This document shows positions 42,110-49,656 of a DNA stretch of 64,000 nucleotides, piece after piece. Each line of letters starts with the position of its first letter. Positions within the stretch are counted from its first letter, which is position 1. Source of the DNA: Rhizobium lusitanum (GTDB lineage: Bacteria; Pseudomonadota; Alphaproteobacteria; Rhizobiales; Rhizobiaceae); contig NZ_CP050308.1 in the NCBI RefSeq assembly GCF_014189535.1, positions 1 through 64,000 on the forward strand. Direction: 5' to 3'. A program made the position numbers and the translations under genes. The notes beneath the pieces were generated by a model. It was given only the letters and a program-made list of their open reading frames with translations. It did not search any database and was not told the DNA's origin.

Positions 42110-42877
42110 TCAGCAGGTGGTCTTACCGCAACTGCGGACATTGGCGATCTTCTGCTGAATGGCCTCCAGGCCTATGGCGCCCGAGATCGTCTCGTTGCCG
42201 ATGATATAGGCCGGCGTGCCGGTGACGTTGAGATCGGTGGCGAGCTGGTAGGTGGCCTTGACCGAATCGGTGTTCGGGCTCTTGGCCATCTCGGCACGGA
42301 TCGCCGCTTCCTTAACGCCGAGCGAGCTTGCGACCTCGATGGCGCTATCTTCAGAGGCGCGACCGTCGCTGCCGAGCAGCGCACGATGGAAGGCGGCGTA
42401 TTTTTCAGGCGCCAGCTTGCGGAAAGCATCGGAAACCCTTGATGCGGCAATCGAATCCGGTCCCAGAATCGGGAATTCCTTCAGCACGAAACGCACATTC
42501 GTGTCCTGCTTCAGCAACGTCTCCATATCGCCGAGCGCATGGCGGCAATAGGTGCAGTTATAGTCGAAGAACTCGACGACGGTGATGTCGCCCTTCGGAT
42601 TACCGAGCGAGATATCGTTCTTGGAATTGAAAATGGCGTCCTTGTTCTGGGTGACTGTCTGGCTCGACTGGGCAAGGCGCGCTGCGTCCTGCTTCTTCTC
42701 AAGCGCGGCCTGCGCATCCAGCAAGACTTCCGGGTGCTCGACGAGATATTCCTTGATGAACTCCCCGAACTCCTTCTTCTGCTGATCATCCAGGGCGGCT
42801 GCGGGCTGGACGAAGGCAAGCGATGCGGCAATGGCGACCGCCGAAACCGTCAGCAGGGTTTTGGAAAAAAGGGTCAT
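42110..42877 (-). CDS. DsbA-family periplasmic thiol:disulfide protein
   Basis: The 255-residue protein has a signal peptide (about residues 1-28, ending PAAAL), a helical N-terminal region (QKKEFGEFIKEYLVEHPEVL), and a thioredoxin-fold domain with active-site C108-T-Y-C111 in VEFFDYNCTYCRHAL. The cis-proline loop is TGTPAYIIGNETISGA. This layout matches the ScsC/BdbD/Com1-like branch (N-terminal oligomerisation helix) more than classical DsbA. The protein ends with two further cysteines (C250 and C255, in SCGKTTC). It may fold or isomerise exported proteins. It lies 212 bp upstream of aroQ on the same strand. Confidence 0.92.
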   Translation of the reverse strand: MTLFSKTLLTVSAVAIAASLAFVQPAAALDDQQKKEFGEFIKEYLVEHPEVLLDAQAALEKKQDAARLAQSSQTVTQNKDAIFNSKNDISLGNPKGDITVVEFFDYNCTYCRHALGDMETLLKQDTNVRFVLKEFPILGPDSIAASRVSDAFRKLAPEKYAAFHRALLGSDGRASEDSAIEVASSLGVKEAAIRAEMAKSPNTDSVKATYQLATDLNVTGTPAYIIGNETISGAIGLEAIQQKIANVRSCGKTTC

Positions 42878-43071
42878 TGGGTCCTCGTTTGAGTCGATGC
42901 TAAGACTTCATCGTCGGGTCGACATAGCACCGCCCGGTTAAAATCCGCAAATAGGTATCGGCAATTTACGGTGCATGCTTATTTCCAGAAACAGGAATTT
43001 TCACGGCGAAGCCGCAATCGCGGGATTGTGAACAGGCCGATATTGCGGCAATTGTCACACGCCAATCCGAT

Positions 43072-44247
43072 ATGAAGAGAGAATTGACCTTGTTTTCCCT
43101 ATCCAAACGCAGCGATGTCGAACCCTTCCATGCCATGGACGTGCTGGCGGAGGCGACGCGGAGACGGCAGGCGGGGCATGCAGTCATCTCCATGGCCGTC
43201 GGCCAGCCGTCACACCCGACGCCCCAGGCAGCGCTTGAGGCAGCACGCACGGCGCTCGATCATGGCCGTATCGGCTATACCGATGCGCTCGGCACGTTGG
43301 CGCTGAAGCAGGCTCTTGCCGGCCATTACCAGGCCCGGCATGGGCTGGAGATCGACCCAGCACGGATCGCCATCACCACCGGCTCGTCGGCCGGCTTCAA
43401 TCTCGCCTTCCTGACGCTATTTGATCCCGGCGATAGTGTGGCAATCGCTCGGCCGGGCTACCCGGCCTATCGCAACATTCTTGCCGCCCTCGGGCTTGAT
43501 GTCGTCGAGGTGCCTGTTACGGCGGAAACACAATTCACGCTGACGCCGGAAAGCCTGGAGGCTGCACAAGTTGCCAGCGGCAAGCGGTTGAAAGGTGTGT
43601 TGCTCGCAAGCCCAGCCAATCCAACCGGCACGGTGACGGGCAGGGCGGCGCTGAAGGCACTTGCCGACTATTGCGCCGATCGCTCGATCGCTTTCATTTC
43701 CGACGAGATCTATCACGGATTGACCTTCGTCGGTGAGGAGACGAGCGCTCTGGAACTGACCGACGAGGCGATCGTCATCAACTCCTTCTCGAAATATTAT
43801 TGCATGACCGGCTGGCGCATCGGCTGGATGGTGCTGCCGGAGCGGCTGGTGCGCCCGATCGAGCGCGTCGCCCAGAGCCTTTATATTTCCGCGCCGGAGC
43901 TTTCTCAGATTGCCGCGGCAGCAGCACTTGGGGCAGGGGCTGAGCTGGATACCTATCGCGAAAGCTATCGTCGGAACCGCGATTTCCTGATGCAACGCCT
44001 GCCCGAAATCGGCTTCTCCATCGCCTCTCCGATGGACGGCGCTTTTTACGCCTATCTCGATGTGACGAGATTCACCAACGACAGCATGGCCTTCGCGCGC
44101 AAGATGCTGGCAGACATCAACGTCGCCGCCACGCCCGGCCTCGACTTCGATCCGATCGAGGGACATCGTGCGATGCGCATGTCCTATGCGGGTTCGAATG
44201 CGGAAATCGAGGAAGCCGTGACGCGCATGGCCGACTGGCTGAAATAG
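43072..44247 (+). CDS. Class I/II pyridoxal-phosphate aminotransferase
   Basis: The 391-residue PLP enzyme of fold type I shows the expected residues: N183 in SPANPTGTV, D211 and Y214 in FISDEIYHG, and the Schiff-base lysine K241 in NSFSKYYCMTGWRIGW, together with the C-terminal carboxylate-binding Arg in GHRAMRMSYA. It resembles the aspartate/aromatic aminotransferase I-gamma subgroup (AspC/PatA-like); the amino donor is not predictable. It is divergent from the DsbA-like gene and is the last gene before the palindromic repeat. No promoter motif was singled out. Confidence 0.93.
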   Translation: MKRELTLFSLSKRSDVEPFHAMDVLAEATRRRQAGHAVISMAVGQPSHPTPQAALEAARTALDHGRIGYTDALGTLALKQALAGHYQARHGLEIDPARIAITTGSSAGFNLAFLTLFDPGDSVAIARPGYPAYRNILAALGLDVVEVPVTAETQFTLTPESLEAAQVASGKRLKGVLLASPANPTGTVTGRAALKALADYCADRSIAFISDEIYHGLTFVGEETSALELTDEAIVINSFSKYYCMTGWRIGWMVLPERLVRPIERVAQSLYISAPELSQIAAAAALGAGAELDTYRESYRRNRDFLMQRLPEIGFSIASPMDGAFYAYLDVTRFTNDSMAFARKMLADINVAATPGLDFDPIEGHRAMRMSYAGSNAEIEEAVTRMADWLK

Positions 44248-44345
44248 AATCTTATATCAGCGACTTGCGGCGGATTTTGAAGGTATTTTAGGAGGCTCTT
44301 GAATCAAACTGTGAAGAGCGGGAGGCCCGCCAATCGGGCCGCCCC

Positions 44346-44502
44346 GCCCTTCGACAAGCCCAGGGTGAGGCGGAGAGTGTTCTGGCCTGTCCAAAATGAG
44401 CTTCACTTCCAAGCTTGAAGATCAGCAGTCACCCGAGCTTGTAGGTTAACTCGTCGCCCTCAGCTTGTAGGGCTAACCCTCACCCTGAGCTTGTCGAAGG
44501 GC
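44346..44502. repeat. Inverted-repeat element of the dispersed rhizobial type
   Basis: The left arm (44346-44370, GCCCTTCGACAAG then CCCAGGGTGAGG) and the right arm (44478-44502) are reverse complements at 24 of 25 positions. The core CTTCGACAAGC/TCAGGGTGAGG is a sequence I recall as widely dispersed in rhizobial and other alphaproteobacterial intergenic regions. The arms enclose 107 bases with shorter repeats. It contains no coding frame and may be a non-autonomous mobile or structural element. Confidence 0.75.
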
Positions 44503-44558
44503 GAGGGTGGATTTGGGAAAAGAAGAGCCCGCCGCAGTACTCTCATAGCACTTCAAAA

Positions 44559-44595
44559 CAAAAAACCGGCCGTGTCACCACGGCCGGTTTTTTCA
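44559..44595. terminator. Bidirectional terminator after rne
   Basis: AAAAAACCGGCCGTG-tcac-CACGGCCGGTTTTTT is a perfect stem of up to 15 bp with a 4-base loop and T-runs on both strands. On the minus strand it lies about 20 bases past the rne stop. Confidence 0.9.
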
Positions 44596-44616
44596 ATTTT
44601 TTCCGAACAGCAGAGT

Positions 44617-47496
44617 TCAGAAGAACCCGCGGCGCTGCCACCAGCCAGCCTTCTTCGGCTTGCCGTCGCTATCGGTGGCCTCGTTCGTGCGGGTGGATTT
44701 GACCACCGGCTCGGAGGAGGCGACATTCGATTCGCGGTTGGCGCGTGCCGGCTTGGCCGCTTCGGGCTCGGCTGCCACGACCGGTTCGGCCGGGGTATCG
44801 AGATCGACTGCGATTTCGGCAACAGTTTCGGCTTCGGCGTCAACCACAGGGGCTGCTTCGACAACCGGTGTTTCCACAGGCGATGCTTCCGCCTTCGGCT
44901 TGCGACGGCTGCGGCTCTTGGCGGGCTTTACATCTTCGGCGACGATGGACGCCGTCTCGACAGCGGCCATGGCCGGCTGGCTTTCGACGGCGGCTTCGCC
45001 TTCGGCAATAACAATCTCGGCGACAGTTACAGCGACATCATTTTCGCCGTCTTCCTCACCGTCAGCGCCTTCATCGGAGCCGGATTCCTCACCGGCAGCC
45101 AATTCATTGCCTTCGCCTTCGCCATCACGATTTCGGCGACCGCCGCGCTTGCCGCGACGGCGGCGCTTACGCTTCTGCTGGGCGTCATCGTCATCGCTGC
45201 CGGAAACGGCCGAGACTTCACTGTTCTCGTTGCTATCGTCCTCGTCGCCTTCGTCTCCATCCTCATCGCCGTCTTCGGCGGAGGTGTCCCCAGGCTGGGA
45301 GGCTGTCTGGACATCGCTGCCGCGACCACGACGACGGCGGCGACGCTTGCGCTTGCGGTTGCCATCATTGCTCTCGGAAGAACGGGCAACAGGCTGCTGC
45401 TCGACGCTGGCTGCCTTTTCTTCCAGTTCTTCTTCTTCGTCCTCATCGGCCTCGATGACGATATCGTCGTCATCATCCTCCGGAATGGCGGCGAAGTTGA
45501 ACAGGGTTTCGATCTTCACCGGATTTTCCACCGGCTCGCCACGGTCGATGGCAAAGTGCTGCGCACCGACGGTGCTATCAGCGCCAATGATGATGGTGAC
45601 ACCGAAGCGGCTCTCATAATCGACGATCGTCTGACGCTTATGGTTGAGCAGATAGAGCGCGATCTCAGGCGTCGTGCGGACGGTGATGTCGTGCGTCGTG
45701 TTCTTGAGCAGATACTCTTCGACCCCGCGCAGAACATGCAGCGCGACCGAGGACTGCGAGCGTACGTGGCCGGTGCCACTGCAATGCGAGCAGACCTGCG
45801 TGGTGCTTTCCAGCACGGATGCGCGGATGCGTTGGCGCGACATTTCCAGAAGACCGAAATGCGAGATGCGGCCGACCTGGATGCGGGCGCGGTCGTTTTT
45901 CAGGCATTCCTTCAGCTTCTTCTCGACAGCGCGATTGTTGCGCTTCTCTTCCATGTCGATGAAGTCGATGACAACAAGGCCTGCAAGGTCGCGCAAGCGA
46001 AGCTGACGTGCCACTTCGTCGGCGGCTTCGAGGTTGGTCTGAAGCGCGGTATCTTCGATCGAATGTTCGCGTGTCGAGCGGCCGGAGTTGACGTCGATCG
46101 AAACCAGAGCTTCCGTCTGGGTCATGATCAGGTAGCCACCGGACTTCAGCGTGACCTGCGGCTGCAGCATGCGGTCGAGCTGCGCCTCGATGCCGGAACG
46201 CGCGAAGATCGGGTGGATGTCGCGATAGGGCTGAACCACCTTGGCATGGCTCGGCATCAGCATCTTCATGAAGTCTTTCGCTTCACGATAGCCTTCCTCG
46301 CCGGAGACGATGACTTCGCTGATGTCCTTGTTGTAGAGGTCGCGGATCGAGCGCTTGATCAGGCTGCCTTCTTCATAGACGAGGCAGGGAGCGGTCGAAG
46401 CGAGCGTCAGCGTACGGACGTTTTCCCACAGGCGCATCAGATATTCGAAGTCGCGCTTGACCTCGACCTTGGTGCGGTTGGCGCCGGCGGTACGCAGGAT
46501 GACGCCCATGCCCAACGGCACTTCGAGCATCTTTGCGATTTCCTTGAGGCGCTTGCGGTCCTGCGGATTGGTGATCTTACGAGAAATGCCGCCGCCGCGT
46601 GCCGTGTTCGGCATCAAAACCGAATAGCGGCCGGCAAGCGAGAGATAGGTGGTGAGAGCAGCGCCCTTGTTGCCGCGCTCTTCCTTGGCAACCTGCACCA
46701 GCAGGATCTGCCGGCGCTTGATGACTTCCTGGATGCGATACTGCTTGCGCGGCTTGCGCTGCACGCGGTCCGGAACCTCTTCCATGGCGTCTTCGGCACC
46801 GACGGATTCGATCACTTCCTCTTCATGGTCGTGATCATCATCGTCGTCATCGTCGTGACGGCGCTTGGAAACGTCTACATCTTCGGAGATTGAGTCGGTT
46901 TCGACCATCGCGGCCATTTCGCCGGAGGGGCCTTCCTCGTCTTCGCCGGGTGCGTCGACCTTTGCCTCGGCAACGGGCGTTTCGTCGGCAGGAGCTTCCG
47001 CGACCACCTTCTTGCGGCTGCGGCGCGGCTTGGCCTTCTTGACCGGTGCTTCGGCTTCAGCGGCGGGAGCGGCTACCTCGAGGGCAGGGGCTTCTTCCGC
47101 AGCGGCGGCTGTAGCTTCGTCGTTCTGGACGATGCCGATGTCAGGCTGATCCTGCTGCGAAAGATCGAGCGCCGTTTCGACATGCTCGACATCGTCATCG
47201 CGGCGATGCTCTTCGGCTTCCGCCCTCAATAGCGCCTGCCGGTCGGCGAGCGGGATCTGGTAGTAGTCAGGATGGATTTCAGCGAAGGCCAGGAAGCCGT
47301 GCCGGTTGCCGCCGTAGTCAACGAAGGCTGCCTGTAGCGAGGGTTCTACCCTGGTTACCTTGGCGAGATAGATGTTGCCGCGGATTTGCTTCTTGTGCTG
47401 TGATTCGAAGTCAAATTCTTCTATGCGGTTCCCGCGAACGACAACGACGCGCGTCTCTTCCTCGTGAGACGCGTCGATAAGCATTTTGTCTGCCAT
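44617..47496 (-). CDS. rne: Ribonuclease E (RNase E/G family)
   Basis: This is the endonuclease scaffold of the RNA degradosome, 959 residues. The N-terminal S1 domain (IRGNIYLAKVTRVEPSLQAA) is split by an acidic, Ala/Glu-rich insert at about residues 85-250, resuming at KQYRIQEVIKRRQILLVQV. This is usual for alphaproteobacterial RNase E. The DNase I-like and zinc-link parts follow (VCSHCSGTGH at about residue 568). The C-terminal third is low-complexity: acidic runs, Arg/Lys runs and Ala/Val/Glu repeats. It ends KKAGWWQRRGFF, resembling the GWW motif reported to bind PNPase in Caulobacter. GAGGAG precedes ATG 47496. A strong terminator follows. Confidence 0.96.
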   Translation of the reverse strand: MADKMLIDASHEEETRVVVVRGNRIEEFDFESQHKKQIRGNIYLAKVTRVEPSLQAAFVDYGGNRHGFLAFAEIHPDYYQIPLADRQALLRAEAEEHRRDDDVEHVETALDLSQQDQPDIGIVQNDEATAAAAEEAPALEVAAPAAEAEAPVKKAKPRRSRKKVVAEAPADETPVAEAKVDAPGEDEEGPSGEMAAMVETDSISEDVDVSKRRHDDDDDDDHDHEEEVIESVGAEDAMEEVPDRVQRKPRKQYRIQEVIKRRQILLVQVAKEERGNKGAALTTYLSLAGRYSVLMPNTARGGGISRKITNPQDRKRLKEIAKMLEVPLGMGVILRTAGANRTKVEVKRDFEYLMRLWENVRTLTLASTAPCLVYEEGSLIKRSIRDLYNKDISEVIVSGEEGYREAKDFMKMLMPSHAKVVQPYRDIHPIFARSGIEAQLDRMLQPQVTLKSGGYLIMTQTEALVSIDVNSGRSTREHSIEDTALQTNLEAADEVARQLRLRDLAGLVVIDFIDMEEKRNNRAVEKKLKECLKNDRARIQVGRISHFGLLEMSRQRIRASVLESTTQVCSHCSGTGHVRSQSSVALHVLRGVEEYLLKNTTHDITVRTTPEIALYLLNHKRQTIVDYESRFGVTIIIGADSTVGAQHFAIDRGEPVENPVKIETLFNFAAIPEDDDDDIVIEADEDEEEELEEKAASVEQQPVARSSESNDGNRKRKRRRRRRGRGSDVQTASQPGDTSAEDGDEDGDEGDEDDSNENSEVSAVSGSDDDDAQQKRKRRRRGKRGGRRNRDGEGEGNELAAGEESGSDEGADGEEDGENDVAVTVAEIVIAEGEAAVESQPAMAAVETASIVAEDVKPAKSRSRRKPKAEASPVETPVVEAAPVVDAEAETVAEIAVDLDTPAEPVVAAEPEAAKPARANRESNVASSEPVVKSTRTNEATDSDGKPKKAGWWQRRGFF

Positions 47497-48120
47497 GAAA
47501 ATTGTGCTCCTCGGCGCCGGCATGCGGAAAGGGGCCGGCCTGTCATTGAGACAAGCCGGATGCAATCCATCACTGCTGCACCGGATAATGAAAGTCGCGA
47601 TTGGTTGTTTTGCGATGACAACAGCCAGACGGCAACCGGGACGTTAGTTCCCCGGGGTCTGTTCACTTCTTGAGAAAGCTGCTGCGGTAACATCCGTAAC
47701 CAAGCGAAATCGACAATACCTTAGACCCAAATCGGGCCCGATGAATGTGCTCTCTAGAGAGCGTTTGGTGGCACTCCACCGATGAATTTCCCGCGCAAAA
47801 CCGGAAATTCAGATATCCAGTATGGGGCAGAAGCACTGGAGACGGCGGATGACGGCCGCGGATGGCGCCTAGTACTCTAAGGCGGCTGCCTTTGCGGCGA
47901 CTCTATCCCGTCAACACTTATACCCTAATATGCGTTGTATGTTTTATCTGTCACAATAGCAAGGGGAAAGCCAAGTATGCCATAATATTGATGGATTCGT
48001 CGGATGATGAAGGTCCGAGGGTCGCGTTTCCGATTCTTTAACCGGCGCGTCGTCGCGTCACGAAATGCCGCGCCGTCGATGGCTTTCGCGTCGTTTTGAG
48101 ACTTCAAAAACAACGTCGGA
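47497..48120. other. 624-bp gap between divergent rne and amiC genes
   Basis: No gene is supported here. It probably holds a long rne leader and the amiC promoter. Visible items are a perfect 14-bp palindrome GCTCTCTAGAGAGC at 47749-47762, and an AT-rich stretch near 47920-47970 (ttataccctaatatgcg) suited to promoters. A small minus-strand frame at 47925-48113 has neither a ribosome-binding site nor a recognisable pattern. Confidence 0.6.
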
Positions 48121-49395
48121 ATGAATATGGGGCGCAGTGGGCAATTGTTAAAGGGATGGCGGCATGCAGCGGAGAGTGGCGTGAGGGCCTTGCGAATTGC
48201 ACTAGCGGCTTTTGCTGTGACGGCTCTTTCCGCCGTTTCGCCGCTTGCGACGGCTGAGGCTGCCGCCGATCCCGTGCTTGCCTATGATGCTCGCATTGCC
48301 GGCGATGACGCCCGCACCCGCATCGTCATCGACATGGACCGGGAGGCGACATTTTCCGTCCATTATCTCGACAATCCCGTGCGCGTGGTCATCGACCTTC
48401 CGGCAACTGCTTTTGGCTTCCCGGCTGCCGACCTCAAGCCGATCGGGCTTTTCAAGGATATCCGCTACGGCACCATGGACCAGGACAGCGCTCGCATCGT
48501 GCTGACGGCAACGAAGCCGGTGAAGCTGGTTATGGCCAAGGTGCAGTCTGATGAAAATGGCAAGGGGCATCGCCTTGTGCTTGATGCCGAGATGCTGCCC
48601 GCCGGCCAATTCGCGGAACTCGTCAAGCAGCAGAGCTGGGCCAATGATGATACAGCCAAGGATGTTGGCCCGGTGGCGCCGATGGAAAAGCTCGATCCGG
48701 GCATCTTCCTTGTGGCTGTCGATGCCGGCCATGGCGGTATCGACACCGGCGCGACCGCCAGCGATGGCGTCACGCACGAAAAGGAAATTACGCTCGCCTA
48801 CGCCAAGCTTCTGGCTGACAGACTGAACGCCCAGCCCGGTATCAAGGCTTTTCTGACACGTGACAAGGATGAATATCTGTCGCTGTCGCAACGCGTGACC
48901 ATCGCTCGCCAGAACCATGCATCACTCTTTATATCTTTGCATGCCGATACGTTGAAGCAGAAGGATATCCGCGGCGCGACGGTCTACACCATCTCCGACA
49001 AGGCCTCCGACAAGCTGGCTGGTGAAGTGGCCGACCGCGAGAACAACTCCGATCAGCTCGCCGGTGCGGAGACGCAAACTCAGCCCGCCGCGGTCGCCGA
49101 TATCCTGATGGATCTGACCCGGCGTGAAACGCAGGCTTTTTCCATTTCCCTGGCGCAGGATGTGCTGACCTCCTTCAATGGCCAGATCTCCATGATCAAC
49201 AATCCGCATCGCCATGCCGGGTTCCGCGTATTGCAGGCGCCGGATGTGCCCTCCATTCTGCTCGAACTGGGGTTCCTGTCGAACAAGGATGATGAGAAGC
49301 TGCTGCTCGATCCCGATTGGCGTCAGAAGCTGATCGGTCAGCTAACTGCCGCCGTCAAACAATACCGCGCTTCGACCGCTGCGAATGGCGGATAA
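48121..49395 (+). CDS. amiC: N-acetylmuramoyl-L-alanine amidase (AmiC-like)
   Basis: This periplasmic zinc amidase splits septal peptidoglycan during division. The 424 residues include a signal peptide (about residues 20-48, ALAAFAVTALSAVSPLATAE), an AMIN domain that targets peptidoglycan (about residues 55-160, TRIVIDMDREATFSVHYLDN) and an Amidase_3 domain. Zinc ligands are His204 in VAVDAGHGGIDTG, a Glu in HEKEITLAYAK, and the His of LFISLHAD; the catalytic Glu is in ILLELGFLSN. A regulatory helix that blocks the site in E. coli AmiC is plausible in the segment after SDKASDKLAGEVADRE. It lies 261 bp upstream of mrcA, and both act on the cell wall. Confidence 0.94.
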   Translation: MNMGRSGQLLKGWRHAAESGVRALRIALAAFAVTALSAVSPLATAEAAADPVLAYDARIAGDDARTRIVIDMDREATFSVHYLDNPVRVVIDLPATAFGFPAADLKPIGLFKDIRYGTMDQDSARIVLTATKPVKLVMAKVQSDENGKGHRLVLDAEMLPAGQFAELVKQQSWANDDTAKDVGPVAPMEKLDPGIFLVAVDAGHGGIDTGATASDGVTHEKEITLAYAKLLADRLNAQPGIKAFLTRDKDEYLSLSQRVTIARQNHASLFISLHADTLKQKDIRGATVYTISDKASDKLAGEVADRENNSDQLAGAETQTQPAAVADILMDLTRRETQAFSISLAQDVLTSFNGQISMINNPHRHAGFRVLQAPDVPSILLELGFLSNKDDEKLLLDPDWRQKLIGQLTAAVKQYRASTAANGG

Positions 49396-49656
49396 AGGGT
49401 ATGGACGGCGGGCGCCGTTCGTGTCTTCCATGTAACAGCCCCTGCTAATAGGCCGGGATGAAATGGCAAATACCGGCTGGAGCCCTATTTTGCTCACATT
49501 CCCGCCGTTACAGCGAAGTATTGTTCGCCTACAGACGGCATGCACGGCTTTGTGTTGTTGTCGTCTTGCATTAACACCGTGAGCGTGCAAAACGCCCGTA
49601 AATATGCGATGTTCTCGCATATGTGCCGCATGAAGAAGAAGCACCGGTAGCATCAT

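Larger units (their letters stand above)
44248..44616. other. 369-bp gap holding a palindromic repeat element
   Basis: The gap between the aminotransferase stop and the rne stop carries no gene. It holds the large inverted repeat at 44346-44502 and, at its right end, the rne terminator. Between the arms are further near copies of a short motif (gagcttgtaggttaac at about 44438, cagcttgtagggctaac at about 44461), so the element has internal repetition. Confidence 0.7.

Noticed and set aside
44491..46893. 800-codon open frame on the plus strand opposite rne
   Set aside because: It mirrors the low-complexity, codon-biased tail and S1 insert of rne on the other strand. It has no ribosome-binding site and no recognisable domain, and rne is certain.
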